A DNA stretch of 64,000 nucleotides from Prorocentrum cordatum (Eukaryota > Sar > Dinophyceae > Prorocentrales > Prorocentraceae), in the NCBI GenBank assembly GCA_963575745.1, contig CAUYUJ010002759.1, forward strand, positions 1-64,000, written 5' to 3'. Of the stretch, positions 28,010-38,960 are shown piece after piece. The position numbers and the translations under genes were made by a program. A model generated the notes under the pieces. It made no database searches. It was not told the DNA's origin and worked only from the letters and a program-made list of their open reading frames with translations. Positions within the stretch are counted from its first letter, which is position 1; each line of letters opens with the position of its first letter.

Positions 28010-29190
28010 GTGATCGGTGAGACGGTCGAGAGGCGCGCCGGGGGCTCGCTTGATGAGGTCGAGATGCCTTATTGGCCGCAGGAGATGATGAAGAGCAGGG
28101 CCAGCTGCAACCTGGGCGGGGACTGCCGTGCTCTGCAGTTCAACTTCAAGGGGCCGGGGCCGGATTTATCCCAGGCGGAGGATGCTGGCCGCCTGGATGT
28201 CCGCATGTATGTCGGAGCCCGTCTGAGTGAGCTGTTGACTAAGCCAGGGCCCCCCTTGCTGCCCGAGGCAGAGTGGGCGACTACTCCGAGGGTGAAGGTC
28301 AATGTCAAGCGCCTCGAGGACTGGTGGTGCATCGCCGCGAAGCTGATGGAGCTGGGACTGTTGGAAAGCAGTGATGCTGAGCGGTTTTTCCAGGCTCAGG
28401 GCAGGCGGTTGACCCGCGTGCTCCTCGCAGTCGCGAGGAATGGCGGTCCTGGCCCAGGGGCTGCGAGGGGGCGAGGTTGATCTCGAACATGGTGCCCACT
28501 CACGCTTGCCTGCGCCTCGGCGATCCGGCCGCGCGAGCCCCCTCGCCTGCGCGGGTCGGCACGTCGCCGCAGCCCAGCGAACTGCTGCTCGGAAGCGGGG
28601 ACGACCAGAAGGATGCCTTTCTCATGCGCAGGTTTCCTGGGCCTTGGTTGGGATATACATGGCGGCGTGCACGCCGGACCATGGTCTCATCATCAGGATT
28701 AACGCATGGAAGGTCTGGCTCGTGATGGCGGTGCTGATCAGGGGCTGGGTATACAGGGTGCCTGTTTTGCCGAGCACCCATCGGTGCGTCGCTCAGCTGG
28801 ATGAGCCGGCGGGCGCTGAGCTGGCGCCCTCCCGCGAGCGGAGAAGGGGCCGCCCTGTTCCTGCGGCGGTGGCGGGCCCCTTCGCGAGCGATGGTGTTTG
28901 CGCCTGGTGGAGTACCTATGTTGACGGCTTCGAGGCCGGGGAGGTTCTCAATTGTGGGGCCGCGCTACCTTTGGTCAGCACCCTTGGCCGCCTCCAGGAG
29001 CAGATGAGGAAGAGCTACGCGAGGAACGACATCCCCATCTGCGCCAACGAGGCTAACCAGTGGCTGGTCCTCGTCACTCGCATGCGCATGGAGGTCGATG
29101 GAGCTGCAGACTGGGCGGCGAACAACCGAGTGAGGAACATGCCGCTGCGTGGCCTCACCCTGCGGCTCCTGACACGCGACCAACCCTGAG
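28010..29190 (+). pseudogene. DIRS-type reverse transcriptase, decayed
   Basis: The RT is spread over three + frames. In order: WPQEMMKSRASCNLGG and LLPEAEWATTPRVKVNVKRL (28,060-28,330); GSGDDQKDAFLMRRFPGPW (from about 28,594), corresponding to the first catalytic Asp region of this RT type; then TYVDGFE (from 28,914), where the YxDD box has become YVDG. Broken frames and the lost catalytic Asp make this non-functional. It continues into a methyltransferase, RNase H and recombinase in the same orientation, as in dinoflagellate DIRS-like elements. It lies immediately right of the giant transposon. Confidence 0.75.
28423..28438 (+). repeat. Single longer AGTC hairpin outside the transposon
   Basis: CCTCGC-AGTC-GCGAGG is a six-pair stem with an AGTC loop in the decayed RT, 436 bases beyond the transposon end. 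It shares the loop type of the 12-bp motif but not its full sequence. It may be chance. Confidence 0.35.
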
Positions 29191-29419
29191 GAAACCAACC
29201 CCGGATCCTCTTGGGCCGTTGGACACGAGCGCTGGAGTGCAGGCGCCCCCCCCCCCCCCCCCTTGGAATCTTAAATGTTGTCTGGGAGTTGGCGGCTTCA
29301 GGATGCACCGAGCTGCCGAAAAACTGCGTTGGTGGACAGACGCGCGCTCGCTTGCCGCTGCCTTTGGCGTCTGCAAACCTGAGGTCGAGGACCGCCGGCG
29401 ACGTCTCATTCTCGGATGT

Positions 29420-30355
29420 CAGCGAGGAGGCACCGCGCGTGCTCCTGGTCAACCTGTTTGACGGGGTAGGCGGCCCGATGGTCTCTCTGGCGCGAACAAG
29501 TGCCACCATCGACATGAGCAGCGGGGGTGACACAGGAGTTAGACGCGCGCTACGATCGCGCTGGCCTGGACTGATCGAGCCGGGGCCCGTGGGAGAGATC
29601 CAGGTGGGGCAGCTCGAGGCCTTAACCTTGTTCCCGGGTCGCATCGAGGCTTCGATTGTCGCTGGAGGCTGCCCCTGCCATCATTTCAGCGTAATCAACG
29701 CAGATCGGCGAGGGGCCCACAGCGGTCGGAGCGGCCTGGTCACGCGCATCCCCGAGATAGTGCGCGCGTTGACTCAGGCGATGCAAGTACTTGTGCACTG
29801 GATATGGGAAAATGTTCTCTCCGTGAGCGCTGATTAGTATATGCAACCCCCTGTCTACCGAGAACCGTCGGCCGCGCCTCTACTGGCGCTCGCGGCGGAA
29901 GGCAATCCTCAAGGCCCCGCGGTCGCAGGCAGAGCTCGCGCAGAGCTACGGCCTCATCGAGTCCATTCAGGCCTCCAAGGCCTCGGCGAAATCTTGGGCG
30001 TCCACGGGCTGCTCGAGAGCTTCGCCAGAAATGCCACTGTGTACTCTACTTCAACGACGGGAGAAGAGGGCCCCTTACGAGCATGCGGGCCTGGGCCCAG
30101 CTAGCTCAGAGGCTATTCGGAGGTGGTCCCAATATCGACATGCATATCCCCCGATCAGTATGAGCTCGTGGGCATGATTAGGAAGCCCAGCGGGGAGCTC
30201 AGACCTTTGTGTGCCACAGAGAGAGAGAGAGGTTCTGAGGGGCTTCCCCAAGTATTTCATCCTTTTGGTAGCCAGCTCGGGCTGTAGCCGCACCGCCTCT
30301 GAGACCGGGCGCTGCAGCTTCATGGGGAACGCTGTCGCCCGCGGCGCGGTGAGCT
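29420..30355 (+). pseudogene. C5-cytosine DNA methyltransferase domain, decayed
   Basis: C5-methyltransferase motifs appear in order: LLVNLFDGVGG (motif I, about 29,440-29,475), AGGCPCHHFS (motif IV with the catalytic Pro-Cys, about 29,661-29,690), WENV (motif VI, about 29,805-29,816), then in a shifted frame RRPRLYW, and finally LCATERE...VLRGFPKYF (about 30,209-30,258) and MGNAV (motif X, about 30,322-30,336). Stops and frame changes after motif VI show it is dead. Cytosine methyltransferases inserted in retrotransposon pol have been described in dinoflagellates, where they were proposed to methylate the element's own DNA. This one sits between RT and RNase H. Confidence 0.75.
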
Positions 30356-30479
30356 GGCTGTTCTCAGCGCTCAGGCGCGAGCTTGGCGGGTCGGCGCGCG
30401 AAACCGATCTACGACGGACCGCGCTGAGCTTGAAGGTGGAGGACCGGCTGGGCGAGGAGGTGGAGTTCTAAAAGGACCC

Positions 30480-31080
30480 CATCCGCGAGGCCGCGCTGGG
30501 CTAAAAGTTCGCGCAGGTTTCCTGCGCTATCGTCGAGGAGCCTGGGGGCGACGCCCGTTTCGACGTCGGCGTGCCCTTTCGCGCAGCAAGATTGGCCTCT
30601 CGTTTCGATCGATCCAGTGCTTTGGAGATCGCGTCCAATCCTGTTCTTCCCCTGGCCCAAGACAGCTCAGGAGTCGCATATCAACGCGCTGAAGCTGACG
30701 GCGGTCAACGCCCCGCGGCAACACCGTGCTCGGGCCACGACCTTCAGGAGCGTCGAGGTCCTTCATCTGGGCGGCACGTCGCGACCTCGATTTTTCCTTT
30801 TAAGCAAAAAAACAAACGAAACGGCGTATATAGATTCAGGGGGGTTTCGCGGCCTGGCCGAGCAGTGCGCTGCCATCGCTGTGAGCTCGGACTTGCACGC
30901 AGGAATCGGACACATCAGCGACAAGCTAAACCCGAGTGACTGTCCTTCTCATTTGGTTCTATCTGAGGAATGGTGTCACTTTTGCAAGAGCTGCAGATCA
31001 CCGGGCCCATTGGCCAACGGTGCGCGCGTTGGTCTGGGCGTTTGTTTGCTTGGTGGAGAGCGCGCGGCGTTCGTCTAGCA
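30480..31080 (+). pseudogene. RNase H domain of the DIRS element, decayed
   Basis: RFDVGVPFRAA, then SHINALKLTAV (from about 30,672) match the start of DIRS-type RNase H, where HIN-LEL is the usual form. GHISDKLNPSDCPSH (about 30,909-30,953) matches its NPSD-PS end. Frames are broken. Confidence 0.65.
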
Positions 31081-31139
31081 TCCTTGCATGAGATTGACCC
31101 TAATCCAATGATTACCTAGGCTTGCTGACAAGGCTGGAG

Positions 31140-31860
31140 CCGCTGTACTCAGTGGTCGATACCTGTACCGCACTGCAGTTGTTCATACCACCTCTGAGGG
31201 CACACCTGCAGCACAGTTGGATCCTGATCAGGAGCTGGGAGAGCGATGCACGCCTTGCCGGGCGACTCCTGCACCACAGAATATCGACCTGGCCATGACA
31301 GCTGCAGCCCGGGTCTTGGGCTGGTGGATCCTGGCCACTGTTTTTGGTGATCGGGTTCGACACTTTCATACAGATTGGCGAGCTGTTGGCGCTGCGTCGA
31401 CAACAGGTGTTTGTAACAGATGATAAAGCCATCATTCATATCGAAGCATCGAATATGAGTCTCAGAGCGAGTTCCTCGGAATTCGTTGTCCAAAACAGCC
31501 GTAAGGTCCTGAGAGCTCGATGTGTGGCTCGTGATCCAGAGGACATGACATGTGATATGAGTGCGCCCTAAACAAGGATTAATACAGCCTTGCCGTTGTG
31601 CCTGTTTGAGCTGCAGAAGTTCCATCTGTTTAGCCTCGGCACAGGTGGGGCGACCGCTCATTTCACTCAACCTAAGAATGTGGAACAATGTGGAACCTAT
31701 TTTTGTGGAGTGGCACAAAGCGGGAATGTCTTTCGCAAGCGGTGGTTGATATCGTTGCCTTCTCGCTTCTGTCAAGCTCCAAGAGAGTTATGGTGCAATG
31801 CCCTGTGTTGGCAAGATATTCCCAACCCTCTTTGGTTGGGTATTCGTTTTGAATAGAGCA
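31140..31860 (+). pseudogene. Tyrosine recombinase of the DIRS element, decayed
   Basis: GFDTFIQIGELLALRRQQV (from about 31,353) matches the first catalytic box of DIRS tyrosine recombinases, usually with Arg-Thr-Gly-Glu; here the Arg is Ile. GTGGATAHFTQPKNVEQCGTYF (after 31,640) matches the later box, RRGGAT in intact relatives. A stop codon separates the two parts in the same frame. Catalytic residues are lost. Confidence 0.65.
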
Positions 31861-31937
31861 GTGTGGTCTCCACTTCCTCCTTTCCTCCCTCCTGCCTCCC
31901 GTCCCGACTCCCTCTTGCCTCCTCCTGTCTTGCTTGC

Positions 31938-33297
31938 GGGGGGCTGCGATTTGTGAAACTGTCGCCACTTTCGAGGCCTGCTGGGGGGCCCAGCACAGTG
32001 ACGCCACGGGCGGATTCGAATTAGACCTCGGCATCCCTGGGGGGCTGCAATCTGTGAAACCGTCGCCACTTTCGAGGCCTGCTGGGGGGCCCAGCACAGT
32101 GACGCCACGGGCGGATTCAAATTAGACCTCGGCATCCTTGGGGTGCTGCGATCTGTGAAACCGTCGCCACTTTCGAGGCTTGCTGGGGGGCCCAGCGCAG
32201 TGACGCCACGGGCGGATTCGAATTAGACCTCGGCATCCTTGGGGTGCTGCGATCTGTGAAGCCGTCGCCACTTTCGAGGCTTGCTGGGGGGCCCAGCGCA
32301 GTGACGCCACGGGCGGATTCGAATTAGACCTCGCCATCCCTGGGGGGCTGCGATCTGTGAAACTGTCGCCACTTTCGAGGCCTGCTGGGGGGCCCAGCAC
32401 AGTGACGCCACGAGCGGATTCAAATTAGACCCCGCCATCCTGGGGGGCCCAGCACAGTGACGCCACGGGCGGATTCAAATTAGACATCGGCATCCCTGGG
32501 GGGCTGCGATCTGTGAAACTGTCGCCACTTTCGAGGCCTGCTGGGTGGCCCAGCACAGTGACGCCACGGGCGGATTCGAATTAGACCTCGCCATCCCTGG
32601 GGGGCTGCGATCTGTGAAACTGTCGCCACGTTCGAGGCCTGCTGGGGGGCTGCGATCTGTGAAACTGTCGCCACTTTCGAGGCCTGCTGGGGGGCCCAGC
32701 ACAGTGACGCCACGGGCGGATTCAAATTAGACCTCGGCATCCTTGGGGTGCTGCGATCTGTGAAACCGTCGCCACTTTCGAGGCTTGCTGGGGGGCCCAG
32801 CGCAGTGACGCCACGGGCGGATTCGAATTAGACCTCGGCATCCTTGGGGGGCTGCGATCTGTGAAACCGTCGCCACTTTCGAGGCCTGCTGGGGGGCCCA
32901 GCACAGTGACGCCACGGGCGGATTCAAATTAGACCTCGCCATCCTTGGGGGGCTGCGACCTGTGAAACTGTCGCCACTTTTGACGCCTGTGGGGGGCTGC
33001 GATCTGTGAAACTGTCGCCACTTTCGAGGCCTGCTGGGGGGGCCAGCACAGGCACGCCACGAGCGGATTCAAATTAAACCTCGCCATCCCTGGGGGCTGC
33101 GATCTGTGAAACTGCCGCCACGTTCGAGGCCTGCTGGGGGGCCCAGCACAGTGACGCCACGCGCGGACCGAAATTAGTCCTCGCCATCCCTGGGGGGCTG
33201 CGATCTGTGAAACCGTCGCTACTTTCGAGGCCTGCTGGGGGGCCCAGCACAGTGATTAGACCTCGCCATCTCTCGGGGGCTGCGATATGAGATCCCC
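31938..33297. repeat. 101-bp satellite, about 14 copies
   Basis: Starts of CTGCGATCTGTGAAAC fall at 31,944, 32,045, 32,146, 32,247, 32,348, 32,504, 32,605, 32,650, 32,751, 32,852, 32,953, 32,997, 33,097, 33,198 and 33,280. The regular step is 101 bp, with a few deletions. Each unit contains GCCACTTTCGAGGCCTGCTG, CAGTGACGCCACGGGCGG and AATTAGACCTCG. Open minus-strand frames reading VATVSQIAAPQG arise from the repeat. The array follows the retroelement directly. Confidence 0.95.
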
Positions 33298-33299
33298 GC

Positions 33300-33860
33300 T
33301 TTCGAAGTGGCTAGGGGTGCTCAGGGATTGTAGCTAATCAGCTTTATCTAGTCCTTGTCCTGTAGCCAGTGTCCTGCGAGTCTCCCGAACTCCGTCTTCA
33401 GACATGTGTAACCTTCGCTCCGTCATCGCCCCCCTTATAAAGTGTTCTAACCTATGTGCGCCCCGCGTTTGCGCAGGGGTTGGGTACGTCGCCAGGGTAA
33501 GTTTACAGCGCTGTGAGATTTAAAGTAGAAGGGTCGGCAAGCCATTACTGGGGAACGTGGAAGGCTCTCTGGTTGACCCTGGGGGGGGATTTTCCCGCTT
33601 ACAGACGGGCCCTGGTGCGTGCGGGGTCCCCGCCTTTTAACGGGTGACCCTCGCGGGTCACCCGTGGCGCTGGGAGCTGCCAGCCTCCCTGGTGCCAGCA
33701 CGGACGGCGGGTGTGGAGCCCGACGCTGGTGCGGGGGTGGGTCAGAGTCTCGCAGGTGGGGGCTCTTGCCAGGCCCCCGGGGCCGTCGCCATCGAGTTGA
33801 CCTTGAGCCTCACGTTCCAAACCTGTGGCGGCGCGTCGCCAAAAAGAGGCCCCCCCAAAC
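33300..33860. other. Non-coding stretch
   Basis: Nothing recognisable apart from a small inverted GGGTGACCC segment near 33,640-33,665. Confidence 0.4.
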
Positions 33861-34011
33861 ATGATAATGATGACGATGATGGTGATGATGATGGTGATGA
33901 TGATGGTGGTGATGATGATAGTGGTGGTAATGATGATGATGGTGATGATGATGGCGGTGGTTGTGGTGATGATGCTAATGATGATGAGTATGATGATGCT
34001 GATGCTGATGC

Positions 34012-34092
<81 letters not shown>
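33860..34092. repeat. (GAT)n microsatellite
   Basis: A GAT/GGT/GAC trinucleotide run, nearly pure GAT at 34,013-34,092. Confidence 0.95.
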
Positions 34093-34093
<1 letters not shown>

Positions 34094-34240
34094 CCAGGGG
34101 GCGGATACACTGCTCCGGTGCACGGGATGTGCCAGAGCCGGGGCAATGGACCTGTGTATAGATCCCAGCGTCGTCCCCGTCCGTCGTTCGATGAGGCGCC
34201 CCCCAAGAGTGCAGGCGGTGCTGTCCTGGGGGGGAGGATC

Positions 34241-34472
34241 TTGGTCTCCTAGATGGAGTCCGAGTAGATGGGGTCGGAGGATCGCACCGCATCGCCGATG
34301 GGTCGACGATGCGGTTCGATGTGGAGCCCGTGTTTCGCCACGCCCACGTCGCCGATGCATCGCCGACGTCACCGATGCATCACCGATGCATCGCCGATAC
34401 ATCGGCGATGCATTGGCGATGCGGCGCGATCCTTCGACCCCATCCACTCGGACCCCATCCAGGAGGCCTCTA
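34241..34472. mobile_element. Foldback family F, copy 2
   Basis: The left end GATGGAGTCCGAGTAGATGG mirrors the right end CCATCCACTCGGACCCCATC, with inverted repeats of about 58 bp. The core is made of CATCGCCGATGCATCG units. It is followed directly by a family C element. Confidence 0.75.
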
Positions 34473-34476
34473 GAGT

Positions 34477-34615
34477 TAAGTCGGCCTGTCCCTCTACAGA
34501 GGGAATGCTCAAACATAATATAATAAAACACCGTCTGGGGACGATGTGTCTACTATGTTTGGGTATTGCAGGTGTATTTTCTCAGTCAGAGCTTGCCTCT
34601 GTAGGGGTCCTAGCG
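34477..34615. mobile_element. Foldback family C, copy at 34.5 kb
   Basis: The left end is AAGTCGGCCTGTCCCTCTAC and the right end contains GCCTCTGTAGGGGTCCTAG, with a core GTCTGGGGACGATGT shared with the 42-kb copies. Confidence 0.7.
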
Positions 34616-34694
34616 GATTCATTTGGTTTGGTGAGGTTTGCCACCGATTTCCGCGGCCCGCCTGGGTGCCCAGGTGCTTGGATGCAAGGGTTGT

Positions 34695-35342
34695 TTATAG
34701 CCTTGTAGCCCTGTAGCCCACTAGCCCTATAGCCCAATAGCCTTGTAGTCCTATAACCTAATAGCCCTATAGCCTTATAGTCCTGTACTCCTGTAGCCCT
34801 AGTGCCCTAGAGCCCTAGAGCTCTATAGCCCTACAGTCCTATAGCCCTATAGCCCTACAGCCCTGTAGCACTATCGCCCAATTGCCCAATAGCCCAATAA
34901 CCCTATAGCCACACAGCGCCATAGCCCTATAGCCCTACAGCCCTGTAGCCCCTATAGCCCAATAGCCCTGTATCCCTATAGCCCTATATCCTCTATAGCC
35001 CTATAAACCTATAGCCTTATAGCCCTAGAGCCCTATAGCCATATAGCGCTATAGCCCCATAGCCCCATAGCCCTATATCCCTACAGCCCTATAGCCCTAC
35101 GGTTCTATAGCCCTAGAGCCCCATAGTTCTATATACTCATAAACCTATGGCCCTATAGCCCTATAGTCCCAGAGTCCCAGAACCCCATGGCCCCATATAG
35201 CCTTATAACCCCACAGCCCTATAGCCCTACAGCCCTATAGCCCTGTAGCCCTATAGCCCGATGGCCCTACAGCCTTATACCCCCATAGCCCTATAGCCCC
35301 TATCGCCCTAGAGCCCCATAGCCCCATAGCCCTATAGCCCTA
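34695..35342. repeat. 8-bp AGCCCTAT array
   Basis: About 650 bases of degenerate tandem AGCCCTAT (variants AGCCCTAC, AGCCCTGT, AGTCCTAT). It resembles a telomere-type CCCTA repeat with an added base pattern but keeps an 8-bp period. Confidence 0.9.
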
Positions 35343-35561
35343 AAAAGACTTTGATTGTGTTTGTTTCTCTGGTCTCATTTTTGACAATTGTTATTTTTTG
35401 TCCAAAATCTTCCTGTAGGGGGTCATGCCCGATCTAACTCTAGAGGAGGGAGACGGCATTCCCCGTCTCCCTCGCTTCCCGCCCCCGCCCGGGGGGAGGT
35501 GGGCAGGCGATCGAGGTTGCGACTCCCGCATTTCCGAGCCCACCTGCCCCTCACCTGTACG

Positions 35562-35745
35562 GTGGAGGCCCGTGCCAAGAAACACCCCGCTTGCCTCTAG
35601 GGTGCCCCAGGTTCCTTGGGCTTCGACGGTTTTGCCGTGGAAAGCGCGAGGCTCTCACACCAAAAATCCATGGACGCCCCGGGGTCTCAGGGTTGGGTTT
35701 CTTGTGGAGTTTCTCTTGTGGACTGGCCCCCACTGTACCTCGCGT
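35562..35745 (+). repeat. Dispersed repeat family B, copy 3
   Basis: A full-length family B copy, preceded by a fragment of a family C right end (35,392-35,440). Confidence 0.8.
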
Positions 35746-36094
35746 CCGTCTTCCCCCCTCCCCGCATCCCCTCCTTCCTGGCTGCTCCTCGCACCCCTTG
35801 GGGTGTCCGTTTACGGGAGCCCTGGGTTGCGGTATTGACATCCGAGTTTTTGTTGTCATCGGGCCGTATTCGGACCGCCTTTGGCCTTGCCTTCTGCTCC
35901 TCCTCGCCCTGCCTGTCTTGTTCACATCCTCCTCCTCGTTCTCCTCGTCTCCCCTGCGAAGCGGCGAATCGGGTCCAAGTCCGGTCCAAATCGGGTCCCA
36001 CACGGGGTCCAAGTCCGAGCCGAACCAGGCCCAAGTCGGACGGCGCTGGGGGCCACGGAGGCTCCCAGGGAACGGATATACCAAAAGCCCTCCC

Positions 36095-36232
36095 CTCCTC
36101 CTCCTCCTCCTCCTCCTCCTCCTCCTCCTCCTCCTCCCCCTCCTCGTCCTCCTCCTCCTCCTCCTCCTCCTCCTCCTCCTCCTCCCCCTCCTCCTCCTCC
36201 TCCTCCTCCTTCTCCTCCTCCTTATCCGTCCT
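36095..36232. repeat. (CTC)n microsatellite
   Basis: A near-pure CTC/TCC run. Confidence 0.95.
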
Positions 36233-36239
36233 CCTCTTT

Positions 36240-37120
36240 ACACGAGGAAGATTCAAACATAAGAGAGAGCCCTCCCTCCCGTCCCCCATTCCGGACGGGG
36301 CTAGGACGAGGATGAGTCAGTTCCTGTGTGCGAAGTCCGCTCCTATCACTATTATCTCACTACATACCGCTAACGTATCGGCTCAGGTATTGGTGCAACA
36401 TACTGGGCCGCCTTCATCGCAGCGCCCTGGAAAAGGACTAGCTACCCTCTTCCTTTCCCACTTTTACCTATGGGTTACTCTGTAGGTTCGACTATTTGGT
36501 CGTTAATCTACATACCCAGTTCCAGAGCTTCCCGACACGCTCTCAGACCGTTCGGGGACGCGCTGAGAAGACCGCGGCGCCCGAGACGTCTTCCAAAGCA
36601 GTTGGGTCTCAGAGATTCTCGTCTTTATCTTTACAACCCGATGTTATTCCTCGTCTTGGCTTCGTCTTTGAATGTATGGAGTATGGAATTGGTACGGTTG
36701 TGGCCTCTTTTCGGATGCTGCCAGAGGGGTCCTTGACCCACGGAATGGGGGCATCGCTGATGACGTAAGCATCTGTTTTCGGGGCTCTGTGTGGATTTCT
36801 CGGGTCGGCGCCAGGGCCCCCCTGAAGCGCTTCGCGCGCCAGGGAGGCGGGCTCAGCGCGGGTCCAAGAAGTCAGTGTGGGCCTCCGAGAAGCCAAAGTT
36901 GTGCCGAATTCTGTTCCTCTGCACAGGTTTCCCTTGTCCAGGAAGGTGCCCGCGACTGTTCGGGAGCCTCTGGGGTCCTCTGAGCCTCCCGAGGCGAGGG
37001 GTGCTGTGGAGGCCATCTCGGCCTCCCAGGGAATCATGGGAACACCGTGGCCCAGCGGTGCCTGTGGCAGCACCGAGCCACTTGCGAGGCAACATCCGCG
37101 TGGACCTCAGAACTCCGTCT
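36240..37120. other. Non-coding stretch with a partial family E element
   Basis: A damaged family E fragment (GGATTTCTCGGGTCGGCGCC ... GCGCGCCAGGGAGG) lies at about 36,793-36,895. The rest, with short open frames only, is not recognised. Confidence 0.45.
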
Positions 37121-37124
37121 TACA

Positions 37125-37297
37125 GTGGAGGCCCATGCCAAGAAGCACCCCGCTTGCCTCCAGGGTGCCCTGGGTTTCTCGGGTTTCGACGGCTTTGCTG
37201 TGGAAGGCGCGACGTTCCCACCAAAGAGCGATCGACGTCATGGGGTCTCAGGGTTGGCTTTCTTGTGGAAGGTTTCTTGTGGACTGGCCCCCCCCCT
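37125..37297 (+). repeat. Dispersed repeat family B, copy 4
   Basis: A full-length family B copy, from GGAGGCCCATGCCAAG to GTTTCTTGTGGACTGG. Confidence 0.85.
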
Positions 37298-37444
37298 GCG
37301 GGGCCCCCGGGCGCAGGTGACCCAGGTGGCGGCGCCCACGACGCCGTCCAGGCGCGGGCGCGCCCGCGCCCCCGAGCGCCCTTCTGGGCCGCCGCAGCCC
37401 CGGCGGCGGGGAACCCAGGACGGGGGGGTGCTGCAGTGCAGGCG

Positions 37445-37692
37445 CGGGAGGTCGTGCGGGGATCGCTCGGCCCAGGGACAAAAGGGGGTGGTGCAATGGA
37501 TTTGGTGCAATCGATTGGTGCGGCTGCACTACACCTGGGGCGTGCAAGACATTCCGGGACGCAAATGTATTGCTGGATGTTCGCGTGCAGTACAATGCAG
37601 TACAGTTCTCAGGCGCAATCCATTTGCGATCCAATTACCCCAAGCCTATAGCACCACCCCCTTGCAGCTGGACCCCCTTTTGGGTCACCCAA
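37445..37692. mobile_element. Foldback family A, copy 1
   Basis: The left part AAAGGGGGTGGTGCAATGG mirrors the right part AGCACCACCCCCTTGCAGC. The core CGTGCAAGACATTCCGGGAC is shared with copy 2. Inverted ends are about 50 bp. Confidence 0.75.
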
Positions 37693-37999
37693 GCTCCCGC
37701 ACATTGCTCCTCCCTCCCTCCTCTTTCGGCCTTCCTCCTCTCCTCCTCCCTCCTCCCCGCCAGCAGAAAAACACAGCGGTACACTGTGGCACGACTCGAG
37801 GGCCCAGCCCCCCCTCTGTTTGCCTTCCCCCCGTTTATTTCTGTCAGACATCCGCCACCAGGATACATACGTACACGCCCTCCAATAGACTGCTCCTGGG
37901 CCTCGGGGGGGGGGTGGGGGCGGAGTACAAAAGTCACCTATGGGAGCCAGTGGCTGTATACATCGCCGCCCTCCCTGAAGGTACATGCAAAGTTTCGGG

Positions 38000-38252
38000 G
38001 TGACCGCAAAGGGGGTCCAGCGACAAGGGGGTGGTGCAATAGATTTGGTGCAATAGATTTGTGAGGTTGCAATGCATATGGGGCGTGCAAGACATTCCGG
38101 GACGCAAATGTATTGCTGGATTTTCGCGTGCAGTACATTCGTTGCAATACAATGCAAAACAGTCCTCTGGCGCAATACATTTGCGATACAATTGCACCAA
38201 ATCTATGGCTCCACCCCCTTGCAGCTGGACCCCCTTTTGGGTCACCCAAAGA
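38000..38252. mobile_element. Foldback family A, copy 2 (best preserved)
   Basis: Begins GGGTGACCGCAAAGGGGGTC and ends GACCCCCTTTTGGGTCACCC. Inverted repeats of at least 57 bp continue through GGGGGTGGTGCAATAGATTT. No coding capacity, so probably mobilised in trans. Confidence 0.85.
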
Positions 38253-38367
38253 GTTCGTCGGAGGTTGTCTGTGCATAGACTTTCGTTGCGCGGCGCATTC
38301 CCGGTGTGACGCGGGGCCTGTGCCTTTCTGCGATCTCGGGGGCGGCCAAGGGGGGGTGATGACACAG

Positions 38368-38425
38368 AGGGTGGAGGAGGAGGAGGAGGAGGAGGAGGAG
38401 GAGGAGGAGGAGGAGGAGGAGGGGT
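38368..38425. repeat. (GGA)n microsatellite
   Basis: A short pure GGA run ending in a G-run. Confidence 0.9.
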
Positions 38426-38429
38426 GGGG

Positions 38430-38590
38430 GGGGGGATATCACGGCCAGGGCCACGACGTCTCGCCACATTTCGTGGCGCCTCCTTTCATATTTCAAAACG
38501 CCCACTGGCTCCCCCTGGGCCGCGCACGTGCCTCGGGCCATGGTTTGCGAGCCCCCCTCTTGGACACCTCCCCCTTACCCCCTCTCCTCT
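38430..38590. repeat. Dispersed repeat pair with 51.48-51.64 kb
   Basis: GATATCA, TTTCATGGCGCCTC or its variant, GCTGGGCCGCGCAC and CCCCTCTTGG occur in the same order in both places, roughly 160 bp each. Confidence 0.65.
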
Positions 38591-38659
38591 TGCAGCCCTC
38601 CACCTCCATCGCGGCCGGCCCAGCACCCTCCTGCGCCCCCTCCCCCCCCTCCCCCTCCC

Positions 38660-38960
38660 CTCCCAGAGCACCCAGGGCCCGGGGGCCACGCCGCTCCAAA
38701 AAGGGCACGAGCATGCAGTGCCCCATCTGCGCTGGAGTGTCGTGCCTCGAGAATCGTCTGGGGAGCAGACGCACATGAGGCCCAACGAGAAAGGCTTCCG
38801 GGGTTCGTACGCCCCCCTCCTGGTGCGCCCAGGGCCCGGGGGCCATGCCTCACAAAAAGGCACAGGCATGCAGCACATCACCTGTGCCAGGACATCGCGT
38901 CTCGAAAATCATGTGGGGAGTACATGAGCCCCAACGAGAAAAATGTTTCAGGGCGCATGC
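38660..38960. repeat. About 160-bp tandem duplication
   Basis: CCCAGGGCCCGGGGGCCA begins near 38,670 and 38,827. CAACGAGAAA and CTCGAAAATC/CTCGAGAATC recur with the same spacing. Confidence 0.7.

Noticed and set aside
31938-33297. Regular repeats considered as a CRISPR-like array
   Set aside because: Units are contiguous 101-bp tandem copies without unique spacers, in a eukaryotic setting.
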